DNA of 64,000 bases from contig NZ_OCND01000001.1 of NCBI RefSeq assembly GCF_900215535.1, positions 248,001 to 312,000 of the forward strand. The letters run 5' to 3'. The notes under the pieces are model-generated. The model ran no database searches and was not told the DNA's origin. It saw nothing but the letters and a program-made list of their open reading frames with translations. This DNA comes from Pseudoxanthomonas wuyuanensis. Lineage in GTDB: Bacteria; Pseudomonadota; Gammaproteobacteria; Xanthomonadales; Xanthomonadaceae. Below are positions 8,877 to 18,327 of the stretch, piece by piece (within the stretch, counting starts at the first letter, position 1; the number at the start of each line of letters is the position of its first letter). The translations under genes were made by a program, and so were the position numbers.

Positions 8877-9499
8877 GCATGGACGGCAGCCATCTCCCCG
8901 ATGCCTGGCGCGAGGTGCCGCGGTTGTCGGGCCGGTATGCGCGGTTGGAGGCGATGCGGCGCGAGCACGCCGATGGCCTGCGTGCCGCATTGGCCGGCGA
9001 TGAACTGGCGCGCCTGTGGTACACCGGCGTGCCTTCGGTGGCCGGTGTCGATGCCTATGTCGACGCCGCGCTGGAAGCGCAGGCATCGGGCCGGGCGCTG
9101 CCGTTCGTCATCCGCGATGCCGGGGGCGCCATCGTCGGCAGCACGCGCTTCTACGATCTCGAACCCGGTGTTCCCAGGCTGAGCATCGGCTATACCTGGT
9201 ACGCGCCGCAGGCACAGCGCACCGGCGTCAACACCGAATCCAAGCTGCTGCTGTTGACCCATGCGTTCGAAGCGCTGGGCTGCATCAGCGTGGTGTTCGA
9301 GACCAGCTGGTTCAACCAGCGTTCGCGCGCGGCCATTGCGCGGTTGGGCGCCAAACAGGATGGCGTGCTGCGCAACCATCGCCGCCACGCCGACGGCAGC
9401 CCGCGCGACACCGTCGTCTTTTCCATCATCGACAGCGAATGGCAGGGCGCGAAGCGCAACCTGCTGTTCAAGCTGCAACAACACGAGTCAACGCAATGA
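8873..9499 (+). CDS. GNAT acetyltransferase, RimJ/RimL-like, inside the arg operon
   Basis: A 208-residue GNAT protein. It shows the RimJ/RimL-type pattern with a [14 protein letters not shown] strand, '[29 protein letters not shown]' as motif A with the acetyl-CoA loop, and '[17 protein letters not shown]' (motif B). It is tied into the operon by 4-nt ATGA overlaps with argB before and argC after. Whether it acts on an arginine intermediate, on a protein N-terminus, or detoxifies something is unknown; the tight coupling suggests a link to arginine synthesis. An alternative start is the second in-frame ATG six bases later. Confidence 0.85.
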   Translation: MSMDGSHLPDAWREVPRLSGRYARLEAMRREHADGLRAALAGDELARLWYTGVPSVAGVDAYVDAALEAQASGRALPFVIRDAGGAIVGSTRFYDLEPGVPRLSIGYTWYAPQAQRTGVNTESKLLLLTHAFEALGCISVVFETSWFNQRSRAAIARLGAKQDGVLRNHRRHADGSPRDTVVFSIIDSEWQGAKRNLLFKLQQHESTQ

Positions 9500-10455
9500 G
9501 CAGGAAGACCGTCGGCATCGTCGGTGCCCGTGGCCATACTGGCGCCGAACTGATCAAACTGATCGCCCGCCATCCGCAACTGGAGCTGGCATTCGTGTCC
9601 TCGCGCGAGCTGGCCGGGCAGAAGGTCAGCGAGCAGATCGCCGAATTCGCCGGCGAACTGCGCTACGAGAACCTCAGCCACGAGCAGGTCGGCGGCAAGG
9701 GTGCCGACGCGGTGATCCTGGCGCTGCCCAACGGCAAGGCCGCCGAGCTGGTCGCCGCCATCGATGCGCAGAAGCCGGACACGGTGGTGGTGGATCTGTC
9801 GGCCGACTACCGCTTCAACGAGGACTGGTACTACGGCTTGCCGGAGCTGACCCGTGCCGGCTATGCCGGGCAGAGGCGCATCAGCAATCCCGGTTGCTAT
9901 GCCACGGCCATGCAGCTGGCGATCGCGCCGCTGCTGGATCAACTGGCCGGGCCGCCGCAGTGCTTCGGCGTGTCCGGCTACTCCGGCGCCGGCACCACGC
10001 CTTCGGACAAGAACAATCCCGAGCTGCTGCGCGACAACCTGATGCCGTATGCGCTGGCCGATCACATGCACGAGCGCGAGGTTTCCCGCCACCTGGGCGT
10101 GCCGGTGGAGTTCATGCCGCATGTGGCGCCGCATTTCCGCGGCATCACGATGACGGTGAACCTGTGGTTGCGGCGGCCGGTCAAGGTGGAAGCCATCCGC
10201 GAGTTGTACCGCCAGCGCTATGCGGATGAGCCGCTGGTCGCCATCCTGGACGATGCGCCCTGGGTCAGCCGCATCGCCGGCAGGCATGGCGTGGAAATCG
10301 GCGGCTTCACCGTGGCGCCGGGCGGCAAGCGGCTGGTGGTGGTAGCCACGCTGGACAACCTGCTGAAAGGCGCCGCCACCCAGGCGATGCAGAATCTGAA
10401 TCTGGCGTTCGGGTTCGATGAGTTGATGTCGATTCCGGTGGAGGAAGGGGTATGA
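9496..10455 (+). CDS. argC: N-acetyl-gamma-glutamyl-phosphate reductase
   Basis: NADPH-dependent reduction of N-acetylglutamyl phosphate to the semialdehyde. The 319-residue protein starts with a Rossmann [10 protein letters not shown] fold (about 10-19) and carries the catalytic cysteine in [10 protein letters not shown] (about 132) and a conserved His in the [10 protein letters not shown] segment (about 214). Length is close to the family's 310-345. It begins within the stop of the GNAT gene. After argC the operon is interrupted by a heptad repeat hairpin before argH. Confidence 0.95.
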   Translation: MSRKTVGIVGARGHTGAELIKLIARHPQLELAFVSSRELAGQKVSEQIAEFAGELRYENLSHEQVGGKGADAVILALPNGKAAELVAAIDAQKPDTVVVDLSADYRFNEDWYYGLPELTRAGYAGQRRISNPGCYATAMQLAIAPLLDQLAGPPQCFGVSGYSGAGTTPSDKNNPELLRDNLMPYALADHMHEREVSRHLGVPVEFMPHVAPHFRGITMTVNLWLRRPVKVEAIRELYRQRYADEPLVAILDDAPWVSRIAGRHGVEIGGFTVAPGGKRLVVVATLDNLLKGAATQAMQNLNLAFGFDELMSIPVEEGV

Positions 10456-10470
10456 GGATTGGATTTTTTC

Positions 10471-10570
10471 GGGACCAGGGACCCGGGACCGGGGACCCGG
10501 GAAAACGCGGGGGAACCTCGGTGATTGGACATCCGCTTTCTCCGGTCCCCGGTCCCCGGTCCCTGGTCCC
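10471..10570. repeat. heptad repeat hairpin between argC and argH
   Basis: Left arm 10471-10500 (GGGACC, ACCCGG and GGGGACC units) and right arm 10542-10570 are complementary over about 29 bp with one mismatch and one extra base. Loop of 41 nt. The right arm ends 40 nt before the argH ATG, leaving a normal CCGGAG ribosome site free. Confidence 0.85.
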
Positions 10571-10609
10571 GATCACGCTCCCGTCCCACGAACGTCCGGA
10601 GAACTCCCG

Positions 10610-11908
10610 ATGAGCGACCTGCTGTGGCAAAAATCCGGTGTCAGCGTCGATGCGCAAATCCAGCGCTTCCTGGCCGGCGACGACGTACTGCTGGACAGGG
10701 AATTCTTCCTGCACGATATCCAGGCCAGTACCGCGCATGCCGAAGGCCTGCAACGCATCGGCATCGTGACCGCCGATGAGCTGGCCGGCCTGAAGCGCGA
10801 GCTGGCCGTGCTGGCCGAAGATTTCCGTGCTGGCCGCTTCGTGCTGGATGAGCGGTTCGAAGACGGCCATTCGGCCATCGAGGCGCGGCTGACCGAACGG
10901 CTGGGCGATGCCGGCCGCAGGATCCACACCGGCCGCAGCCGCAACGACCAGATCCTGGTGGCCACGCGGCTGTGGCTGAAGCAAAAGCTTGCCCGCCTCG
11001 CCACGCTGTCGCGCGAGATTGCCCAGGTTGCGCTGGATCGCGCGCAGGCCGAACGCGATCTGCCGATTCCCGGCTATACCCATATCCAGCGCGCCGTGGT
11101 GTCCTCGGCCGGCATGTGGTGGGCAGGCTGGGCCGAGGCGTTTATCGACAACGCCATCCGCGCGCGGGACACGCTGAAGCTGGTCGATGCCAATCCGCTG
11201 GGCACCGCGGCCGGCTACGGCGTCAACCTCAAGCTGGATCGCGAACACACCACCGCCGCGCTGGGCTTCGCGCGGATGCAGATCAGCCCGATCTACGCGC
11301 AGCTGTCGCGCGGCAAGTTCGAGATGGCGGCGCTGGAAGCCCTGGGCGGGGCGACGCTGGATCTGCGCCGGATCGCCTGGGACCTGTCGCTGTTCACCAG
11401 CGCCGAGTTCGGTTTTGTGGCGCTGCCGGCGCAGTACACCACCGGCAGTTCCATCATGCCGAACAAGCGCAACCCGGACGTGATCGAGTTGATGCGCGCC
11501 ACCCATGCCAGCGTGGCGGCCGCGCGCACCGAGATCGAACAGCTGCTGTCGCTGCCGTCCGGCTATCACCGCGATCTGCAGGCCAGCAAGGGCGCGATCT
11601 TCCATGGCTTCGGCCGCGGCCTGCCGGCGCTGGAGCTGCTGCCGGCGCTGCTGGCCAACCTGGAATGGCGCCAAGACCGTCTACGCGCGGCCATCGATTC
11701 GGGCATGTACGCCACCGACGTGGCGGTGGAAGCCGCGCTGGCCGGCGTGCCGTTCCGCGAGGCCTACAAGGCCGCCGCCGCGTCGGCCGACAGCGCCGGC
11801 GAAGGCCGCACGCCGGAATCCAGCCTGGCCGCACGCGTTTCGCCCGGTTCGGCGGCGGATCTGCGGCTGGACGAACTGCGCGCGCGGTTGAGTGCGCTGG
11901 AGAGTTGA
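10610..11908 (+). CDS. argH: argininosuccinate lyase
   Basis: Splits argininosuccinate into arginine and fumarate, the last step of the pathway. The 432-residue protein belongs to the fumarase/aspartase superfamily: HTGRSRNDQ at about 104-112, TPGYTHIQ-like '[10 protein letters not shown]' at about 150, and the superfamily signature [10 protein letters not shown] at about 280. The C-terminal region (about 395-420) keeps typical helices. Its upstream ribosome site is CCGGAG. It has no direct overlap with argC because of the repeat hairpin between them. Confidence 0.96.
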   Translation: MSDLLWQKSGVSVDAQIQRFLAGDDVLLDREFFLHDIQASTAHAEGLQRIGIVTADELAGLKRELAVLAEDFRAGRFVLDERFEDGHSAIEARLTERLGDAGRRIHTGRSRNDQILVATRLWLKQKLARLATLSREIAQVALDRAQAERDLPIPGYTHIQRAVVSSAGMWWAGWAEAFIDNAIRARDTLKLVDANPLGTAAGYGVNLKLDREHTTAALGFARMQISPIYAQLSRGKFEMAALEALGGATLDLRRIAWDLSLFTSAEFGFVALPAQYTTGSSIMPNKRNPDVIELMRATHASVAAARTEIEQLLSLPSGYHRDLQASKGAIFHGFGRGLPALELLPALLANLEWRQDRLRAAIDSGMYATDVAVEAALAGVPFREAYKAAAASADSAGEGRTPESSLAARVSPGSAADLRLDELRARLSALES

Positions 11909-11913
11909 TGCAA

Positions 11914-11978
11914 GCAGGAGCGACGCGAGTTGCGATGGGGCCTGACCCATAAAGCATCGCGACTTACCTCGCTCCTGC
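11914..11978. repeat. REPIN (paired GTAG/REP-type hairpins)
   Basis: GCAGGAGCGACGCGAGTTGCGA on the left and its degenerate complement ending GCTCCTGC on the right bracket a 20-nt centre. It is the same family as the elements at 26680 and 55177, so it is probably a RAYT-mobilised palindromic repeat. It lies in the argH-YCII gap. Confidence 0.75.
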
Positions 11979-12030
11979 AGCGGGACCACCTTGTCTTTCG
12001 CAGTTCAATGCAGAACAGAGAAACCACGGA

Positions 12031-12285
12031 ATGAAGCGATACTTGGTCATGGCCATGCGCAATCCCAGTTTCAGCGACGATGTCATCGCGCCGCATCAGG
12101 CGTTCCTGGACCAGCTGCGCGCGGCCGGACAACTCGAGATGACCGGCGGCTTCAGCGACAGGAGCGGCGGCGCCTATGTGCTGGCCGCCGACTCGCTGGC
12201 GCAGGCCCAGGCCATTGCCGCGCGCGACCCGCTGGCCACGTCCGGTTCTTCCCTGGTCACCGTCTATGAATGGAACACACGTTGA
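12031..12285 (+). CDS. YCII-related domain protein
   Basis: An 84-residue protein of the YciI-like ferredoxin-fold family: it starts KRYLVMAMRNPSF, contains 'HQAFLDQLRAAGQLEMTGGFSD' and ends in the strand SSLVTVYEW. The family includes small enzymes and orphan domains with a conserved His-Asp pair; here His24 and Asp28 of the HQAFLDQL segment fit. Function is unknown. It is 10 nt upstream of proB and may share its transcript. A weak ribosome site (CGGA) precedes the ATG. Confidence 0.8.
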   Translation: MKRYLVMAMRNPSFSDDVIAPHQAFLDQLRAAGQLEMTGGFSDRSGGAYVLAADSLAQAQAIAARDPLATSGSSLVTVYEWNTR

Positions 12286-12295
12286 GCCGCCTGCA

Positions 12296-13444
12296 ATGAA
12301 CCAGCCTGCCGCCCGCGGTTTCACCGAACAGCCGTTGCCAGCGTGGCGGCGTGCGGTGCTGAAAGTCGGCAGCAGCCTGCTGGCCGCCGACGGCGAGGGG
12401 CTGAGCCCGCGCCATGCGCTGAATCTGGCGCAGTTCGTTTCCGCCAGCCTGGCAGCCGGGCGCGAGGTGATCATCGTCTCCTCCGGCGCGGTCGCCGCCG
12501 GGCGCGCCATCCTGCACCGCAAGCCGCAGTCCGGTATCGCCATGGCCGAGCGGCAGGCGCTGGCGGCATTGGGGCAGGCGCAGCTGATCGGATTGTGGCA
12601 GCGCTTCTTCGAGCGCCCGGTCGCGCAGGTGCTGTTGACCCACGACGATTTGCGCAACCGCCGCCGCTATCTCAATGCCCGGGCGACGCTGCAGGAACTG
12701 CTGGCCCTGGGCGCGCTGCCGGTGGTCAACGAGAACGACACCGTCTCGGTGGACGAACTGAAGCTGGGCGACAACGACAATCTGGCCGCCGTGGTTGCGG
12801 CGCTGGTCGACGCCGATGCGCTGTTCATCGCCACCGATATCGACGGCTTCTATTCGGCCAATCCGCGCAGCCATCCCGAGGCCAGCCCGATTCTGGACGT
12901 GGAAGCGCTGACGCCCGAGTTCCATGCGATGGCCGGCGGTGCCGGCAGCGGGGTCGGCACCGGCGGCATGCATACCAAGCTGGAGGCCGCGGCCAAAGCG
13001 GCGGCGGCCGGCATCGAGACCTTCCTGTTCAACGGCACCCGCGCCGACACCGTGGCCGCGTTGGCGCGCGGCAGCCTGCTGGGCACGCGCTTCCGTCCGG
13101 CGCAGAACCGGCTGGCGGCGCGCAAGTACTGGTTGCGCAACGTGCCCAAGGAGGCCGGCGCCATCGTGGTGGATGCCGGCGCGGCCAACGCCATGACAAG
13201 CAGGGGCGCCTCGCTGCTGCCGGGCGGGGTGACCACGGCCGAAGGCGATTTCCGCCGCGGCGACATGGTCGAGGTGGTGCTGCGCGACGAGCACGGCGAC
13301 CGCCGCATCGCGCGCGGGGTCAGCCAATACTCGGCGGTCGACATCCGCCGCATCGCCCGCCGCCACTCGCGCGACATCGAAGGCATACTGGGGTACAACT
13401 ACGGCGGCAACGTCATCCACCGCGACGATCTGGTGTTGTTGTAG
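12296..13444 (+). CDS. proB: glutamate 5-kinase
   Basis: First step of proline synthesis: ATP-dependent phosphorylation of glutamate. The 382-residue protein has an amino-acid-kinase domain (about 18-260) with KVGSSLL, SSGAVAAG and VNENDTVSVDEL, followed by a PUA domain (about 285-370) as in full-length bacterial ProB, which is proline-inhibited. The ATG at 12296 is selected over an earlier in-frame codon because the kinase domain follows within 20 residues. It lies 10 nt after the YCII gene. Confidence 0.95.
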   Translation: MNQPAARGFTEQPLPAWRRAVLKVGSSLLAADGEGLSPRHALNLAQFVSASLAAGREVIIVSSGAVAAGRAILHRKPQSGIAMAERQALAALGQAQLIGLWQRFFERPVAQVLLTHDDLRNRRRYLNARATLQELLALGALPVVNENDTVSVDELKLGDNDNLAAVVAALVDADALFIATDIDGFYSANPRSHPEASPILDVEALTPEFHAMAGGAGSGVGTGGMHTKLEAAAKAAAAGIETFLFNGTRADTVAALARGSLLGTRFRPAQNRLAARKYWLRNVPKEAGAIVVDAGAANAMTSRGASLLPGGVTTAEGDFRRGDMVEVVLRDEHGDRRIARGVSQYSAVDIRRIARRHSRDIEGILGYNYGGNVIHRDDLVLL

Positions 13445-13584
13445 CGGGGACCGGGGACCCGGGACTCGGCGACTGATCCAACCACTCCCAGTCCCGCTTC
13501 TCCCTCTCGTTCCTCGTTCCTCGTTCCTCGTTCCTCACTCCTCACTCCTCACTCCTCACTCCTCACTCCTCACTCCTCACTCCC
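13445..13584. repeat. heptad repeat tract ahead of proA
   Basis: GGGGACC-type units (13448-13465) are followed by a pyrimidine-rich block of four CGTTCCT (13508-13535), six CACTCCT (13536-13577) and one CACTCCC (13578-13584). Only 6 nt then separate the block from the proA ATG, so no purine Shine-Dalgarno is present. Two different heptads sit in one array. Confidence 0.9.
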
Positions 13585-13590
13585 AGCCCC

Positions 13591-14850
13591 ATGTCCGACA
13601 TCAAACAACAGGCCCTGCAATGCCGTGAAGCCGCGCAGGCGATCGCGCAGCTGTCCACCGATGCCAAGAACGCGTTGCTGCTGGCGATGGCCGATGCGTT
13701 GCTGGCGGACCAGGCCGGCATCCTGCAGGCCAATGCCCGCGACATGGACGCGGCCGGCGCCAAGGGCATCGCCGGGGCGATGCTGGACCGGCTGAAGCTG
13801 GATGAAGCGCGTCTGGCCGGCATCGCCAGGGCATTGCGGGAAGTGGCCGAACTGCCGGACCCGGTAGGCCAGGTGACCCGCCGCGAAACCCGCCCCAACG
13901 GCATCGCCATCGAGCGCGTACGGGTGCCGCTGGGCGTGGTGGCGATGATCTACGAAGCCCGCCCCAACGTCACCGCCGATGCCGCCGCGCTATGCCTGAA
14001 AGCCGGCAATGGCGTGATTCTGCGCGGCGGTTCGGAGGCCATTCACTCCAATACCGCCATCGCCGCATCGCTGAAGCGCGCGCTGCGCGAATCGGGCCTG
14101 CCGGAAGCGGCGCTGACCCTGGTCGAGGATCTGCGGCGGGAGACGATGGTCGAGCTGCTGCAGTTGAACGACGTCATCGACCTGGCGATCCCGCGCGGCG
14201 GCGAAGGCTTGATCCGGTTCGTCGCCGAACACGCGCGGGTACCGGTGATCAAGCACTACAAGGGCGTCTGCCATCTGTTTGTCGACGCCAGCGCGGATCC
14301 GGATCTGGCGTTGCGGCTGCTGCTGGACGGCAAGGCCTCGCGGCCCGGCGTCTGCAATGCGCTGGAGACTTTGCTGGTGCATGAGGCCATCGCCAGCAGC
14401 TTCCTGCCGCGAGCCGGCGAAGCGCTGCGTGCGCGCGGCGTGGAACTGCGCGGCGACGAAACCGCGCAGGCCTTGGTGCCGGAGGCCAAGCCGGCCAGCG
14501 AAGACGACTACGCCGCCGAATTCCTGGATCTGATCCTCGCCGTGCGCGTGGTGAAGGACCTGGACGCAGCCATCGCGCACATCCGCCGCTACGGCTCCGA
14601 CCACACCGAGGTCATCGCCACCCGCGATGGCGCGGCCGCCGACAAGTTCGTGCAGTCGCTGCGTTCGGCGGTGGTGATGGTCAATGCCTCCTCGCGTTTC
14701 AGCGATGGCGGCGAGCTGGGCCTGGGCGCGGAGATCGGCATTTCCACTACGCGCCTGCACAGCTATGGCCCGATGGGCGCCGAATCGCTGACCGTCGAAC
14801 GCTTCGTCGTTCGCGGCGAAGGGCAGGTGCGCCATCCGGATCTGCTCTAG
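13591..14850 (+). CDS. proA: gamma-glutamyl phosphate reductase
   Basis: Reduces glutamyl phosphate to glutamate semialdehyde for proline synthesis. The 419 residues show aldehyde-dehydrogenase architecture: [21 protein letters not shown] around 131-150, the catalytic cysteine in [13 protein letters not shown] at about 255, and a C-terminal [22 protein letters not shown] segment. It is separated from proB by the heptad tract and lacks an evident ribosome binding site. Its stop codon TAG lies in the CTAG that borders the MITE-like element, so the gene is intact but its 3' end abuts an insertion. Confidence 0.95.
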   Translation: MSDIKQQALQCREAAQAIAQLSTDAKNALLLAMADALLADQAGILQANARDMDAAGAKGIAGAMLDRLKLDEARLAGIARALREVAELPDPVGQVTRRETRPNGIAIERVRVPLGVVAMIYEARPNVTADAAALCLKAGNGVILRGGSEAIHSNTAIAASLKRALRESGLPEAALTLVEDLRRETMVELLQLNDVIDLAIPRGGEGLIRFVAEHARVPVIKHYKGVCHLFVDASADPDLALRLLLDGKASRPGVCNALETLLVHEAIASSFLPRAGEALRARGVELRGDETAQALVPEAKPASEDDYAAEFLDLILAVRVVKDLDAAIAHIRRYGSDHTEVIATRDGAAADKFVQSLRSAVVMVNASSRFSDGGELGLGAEIGISTTRLHSYGPMGAESLTVERFVVRGEGQVRHPDLL

Positions 14851-15118
14851 AGCGTGTTATGGCCTTTGGGGTGAGTGCGAAGGCTGCTATCGCGGTGTCA
14901 GGCAAGGCGCACGCCGCCGGTCAGGCTGGTGGCCTGGCCAAGGCGTGCAACGCAGCATGGCGCCGCGACAGCGGCCTTCCCGAAGGGTTGCGCGCCAGCG
15001 CCGCCGCAGCCGCGTTGCCCGGCTTGCCTTGGGCACCACCCAAGGACGGCGCCGGCCGCCTTGCTGCAACGGCGCTGGCACGCAACGCATCTCATCCAAA
15101 GGCCATAACACGCTCTAG
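14847..15118. mobile_element. MITE-like element with 23-bp terminal inverted repeats
   Basis: Bases 14847-14869 and 15096-15118 are perfect reverse complements over 23 bp (beginning CTAGAGCGTGTTATGG and running to CTTTGG). CTAG at both borders reads as either part of the repeat or a 4-bp target duplication. The 226-bp interior has no plausible gene. This is the size and architecture of a transposase-less element mobilised in trans. With one CTAG removed, the flanks would join as a simple proA 3' region. The parent transposon is not in the window. Confidence 0.75.
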
Positions 15119-15213
15119 GGCATCGCAGGCCCGGCATTTACGGGCACCGCTGTTCGTCGCTTCCGCGCATAGCCTGCCCTCCAATTGCCGTAGTTGGGGG
15201 CGACGGCTGTCCC

Positions 15214-16782
15214 TCACTCGCCGCGCGCCGCCGCCAGCGCGTGCAGCAGGTCCACATAGCTCTTTTCGATATCGGCCAGGCCGGCGGCGCGGACGCCGGC
15301 GGCCGGACGGAGCAGCATGTATTCGTTGGGCGCATGCGCGCCCGAGCCGTGGCCAAGGCCGCCGAATACGAACGGCAGACCCAGCGTGCGGGTGAACTGG
15401 TAGAACGGCGCACTGCCGGCCAGCCATGGGCTGACCCGCGGCGTGGCGCCGTACTTGTTCAATACGCTGATCGTTGCCTGCACCAAAGGAGAATCGGCCT
15501 GGGTGGCGGCGGCAGGGTAGCCTGAGGTCGGTCGCAGGGCGAGGTCGTCGAAGCCGTGCGCGTGCAGATGCGCGCGGATCATCCGGTAAGCCGCATCGGG
15601 CTCCAGGCCGGGCGGCAGCCGCGAATCGATCTTGGCGGTGGCCTTGTGCGGCAGGATGGTCTTGGTGCCTTCGCCGGTATAGCCGCTCCAGATGCCGTTG
15701 ATGTTGAGGGTCGGGTCGTAGAGATTGCGGACCAGCGCCTGGCGGCCGCTGATGCCGTCTATCCATTGCCTGACCCCCAGCGCCTTTTGCAGCGCGCTGT
15801 CGTCCTGGGTGGCGGCCAGCGCGTTGATCAACCGCTGCTCATCGAGCGTCGGTGCGCGCACCGCATCGTAATAGCCCGGAATCTCTATCGTGTTGCCGTC
15901 GGCGCTGGTCATCGAGGCGATGGCCTGCACCAGGCGCAAGGCGGGCGAGTCGACCAGCGCTTTCAACGAGCCGTGCACTTCGGCATCGACCGGGCCGCCC
16001 CAGTCGCCGCCGCGCGCTTCCAGTTCGAAATAGATGATGCCCTTGACGCCCAGGTTCAGCGCCGCTGCGCCGCTGCGGTCCTGGATGTTCATCGGGAAGA
16101 AGGCGCCATCGGCCTGGCGCAGGCGCGGCAGATACGGCTCCAGCACCGCGCCGAAATTGGGGGAGCCGAGTTCCTCCTCGCCCTCGGCAACCACGTACAG
16201 GTTGACCGGCAGCGTGCCCTCGCTGCGGATGATTGCCTCGACCGCATTGAGGAAGGCGCGCTGCGGACCTTTCTGGTTGGTGGCGCCGCGGGCCATCAGC
16301 ACGGTGCCCAGCTCGTTTTCGACCAGTGTGCCGGCAAAGGGATCGGATATCTGCCAGTTCTGCTCGACCGGCTGGACGTCGTACATCATGTAGACCACCA
16401 GGGTCTTTTCGGCGCCGGCGTCGTAGTAGCCGAACACGCCAGGGTGCCCCGGGGTCTGCACCAGTTCCACTTCCTGGAAGCCCAGCGCGGTCAGATCGCC
16501 GGCCAGCAACTGCGCCATGTCGTCGATGCCGTCATCCTGCGCGCTGATGGAGCGCTGCCGGACCCAGCGCTGCAGGTTGGCGATGTGCTGCGGCTGGTGG
16601 GCGTCGATATAGGCGTAGGCCGCTTCGTGCCTGCCGGCATAGGCCGGAATGGCGGTGGCATCGAAGGCCTCGGCGGTGTCGAAGGTCCATGCCGGCCGCT
16701 TGGCCGCTTCCGCCGCCGTCGCCGCTATCGATGCCAGGAACAGTACCGGTGCGAGAATCCACTTGCCTGCCGTTGCGCCCAT
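15214..16782 (-). CDS. secreted M20-like metallohydrolase with altered metal motifs
   Basis: A 522-residue protein with a Sec signal peptide (hydrophobic about 8-22, ATAAEA) and M20 peptidase architecture. The usual zinc motif HYDVQP reads MYDVQP (residues about 129-134), and the bridging-Asp motif RGASDDKG reads RGATNQKG (about 159). The catalytic EGEEE (about 187) and a C-terminal His in SGAHAPNEY (about 485) are kept. This suggests either an inactive binding protein or a differently metallated enzyme; the peptidase role should not be assumed. The ATG at 16782 follows an AAGGAG ribosome site; longer frames upstream have no signal peptide. Confidence 0.8.
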   Translation of the reverse strand: MGATAGKWILAPVLFLASIAATAAEAAKRPAWTFDTAEAFDATAIPAYAGRHEAAYAYIDAHQPQHIANLQRWVRQRSISAQDDGIDDMAQLLAGDLTALGFQEVELVQTPGHPGVFGYYDAGAEKTLVVYMMYDVQPVEQNWQISDPFAGTLVENELGTVLMARGATNQKGPQRAFLNAVEAIIRSEGTLPVNLYVVAEGEEELGSPNFGAVLEPYLPRLRQADGAFFPMNIQDRSGAAALNLGVKGIIYFELEARGGDWGGPVDAEVHGSLKALVDSPALRLVQAIASMTSADGNTIEIPGYYDAVRAPTLDEQRLINALAATQDDSALQKALGVRQWIDGISGRQALVRNLYDPTLNINGIWSGYTGEGTKTILPHKATAKIDSRLPPGLEPDAAYRMIRAHLHAHGFDDLALRPTSGYPAAATQADSPLVQATISVLNKYGATPRVSPWLAGSAPFYQFTRTLGLPFVFGGLGHGSGAHAPNEYMLLRPAAGVRAAGLADIEKSYVDLLHALAAARGE

Positions 16783-16913
16783 TCCCGTCGCTCCTTCTTC
16801 GCATGTGATGGATGCATGTTCGGGGCTGGCCGGATGCCGCGCAAGTGCGCGGCCGGCAAGACTCTGCTCGGGCAGCCGCACGCGCGAACCGCCCTGGAAG
16901 CAGCAAGCTGGAG

Positions 16914-18182
16914 CTACCAGGTGTCTTCCAGATGGCGCGGTTTGCAGGCCAGGTAGCCGCCGATCAGCAGCACCGCCACGCACAGCAGCAGGAACGCGAA
17001 CGGCCACCGCCAGCCGTGGCTGAGTTCATGCAGCCAGCCGACCAGCAGCGGACCGGCGCAGGACAGGCTGTAGCCGACCCCCTGCATGAATCCGGACAAC
17101 GCCGACGAACCGGCCGGCGTGCGCGTGCGCAGGTTGATCAGGGTCAGCGACAACGGGAACGTGCTGGGGCCGATGCCCAACAGCGCGACCCACAGCAGCG
17201 GTGCCGCCATCGGCGCCAGCAAAAGTCCCGCGAAAGCCATCAGATAGAAAACCGAACACGCCAGCACCAGGCCGAACGGCTTGCGCATGCGCACCGCCAG
17301 CGAAGGCATCGTCAGCGACGACAGCAGGCCCAGCATCGAGAACAGGCCGACCATCGCGCCGCCGAAGGCGGGCGTGGCGCCGGCCTCGACCAACAGCTTG
17401 GGCAGCCAGGTGAACATGGAATAGGTGACCAGCGAGGTCATGCCGAACATCAGCGCCATGCCCCAGGCCAGCGGCGAACGCCAGACCCGTCCGGCGGCTG
17501 CGGGGCCGGCCAGTTCCGGTGCCTCGTCGGCGACTTCCACTGCCTGGTCGTGCACCCGTGCCAGCGGCGAATCCTTGCGCCGCTCCACCCACAGCACCGC
17601 GATCCAGGGCACCGCCGCGGTTGCCGCGAACAGCGACCACAGTCCCAGCGACAGCTGCCAGTTGCTGGCCGCCGCCACCGGCACCGCCAGCAGCGCCGGC
17701 AGGATGGTGCCGGCCTGCAGCACGGTGATGTACAGCGTGCTGACCGTGCCGATGCGGTCGGCGAAATAGCGCTTGACCAGCGGCGGCAGCACGACGTTGC
17801 CGATGCCCATGCCGGCCAGGGCCACGGCCGATGCCGCCAGCAGCGCCAGGGTGTCGCCGGCGGCCGAGCGCAGCAGCAGGCCCAGCGCGGCCAGCAGCAT
17901 CGCCAGCAGCGCGGTGCGTTCAAGTCCGATGCGATGGGCGATGGCGGGCGTGAGCACGCCGAAAACGGCGAAAGCGGCGGTCGGCAGCATGCCGAACACG
18001 CCGGTCATGGTGGCGCCGAAGCCGAAGCTCTGGCCAAGCGCATCCAGCAACGGCGTCAAAGAGGTGACCGCCGTGCGCAGGTTGAATGCGGACAGCACGA
18101 TGCCGATCAGGACAAGACCGCGTCCGGACCAGAGCGAAGCAGGGAAGGGGCGCCGGTCCGGCGCGGAGTGCGGTGTTGTCAT
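16914..18182 (-). CDS. MFS transporter, CynX/NimT family
   Basis: About 420 residues with twelve likely transmembrane segments. The N-terminal 'SAFNLRTAVTSLTPLLDALGQSFGF' is a hallmark of the CynX/NimT (cyanate/nitroimidazole transporter-like) MFS group, which exports or imports small anions and drugs. Starts at 18182 (MTTPHSAP) and 18191 are both possible; neither has a strong ribosome site. The gene is encoded on the same strand as the pga genes but is separated from them by about 140 nt. Substrate unknown. Confidence 0.8.
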   Translation of the reverse strand: MTTPHSAPDRRPFPASLWSGRGLVLIGIVLSAFNLRTAVTSLTPLLDALGQSFGFGATMTGVFGMLPTAAFAVFGVLTPAIAHRIGLERTALLAMLLAALGLLLRSAAGDTLALLAASAVALAGMGIGNVVLPPLVKRYFADRIGTVSTLYITVLQAGTILPALLAVPVAAASNWQLSLGLWSLFAATAAVPWIAVLWVERRKDSPLARVHDQAVEVADEAPELAGPAAAGRVWRSPLAWGMALMFGMTSLVTYSMFTWLPKLLVEAGATPAFGGAMVGLFSMLGLLSSLTMPSLAVRMRKPFGLVLACSVFYLMAFAGLLLAPMAAPLLWVALLGIGPSTFPLSLTLINLRTRTPAGSSALSGFMQGVGYSLSCAGPLLVGWLHELSHGWRWPFAFLLLCVAVLLIGGYLACKPRHLEDTW

Positions 18183-18327
18183 CGGCGCCATTATCGTCGA
18201 TGGCAACACCGCCAGCCGGGTTGGAACGCAACGCAGTGTCGCGCCAGCCGCCGCTATGCGGTGTGTCGCTGCGGTGCCGAAGTGCGGACAGGCAAAGACT
18301 GCTGCCGCTTTCGGCAAAGTCCGGCGG

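Noticed and set aside
14859..15395. 178-codon frame through the MITE-like element
   Set aside because: It spans both terminal inverted repeats and continues into the antisense of the M20 gene, without homology.
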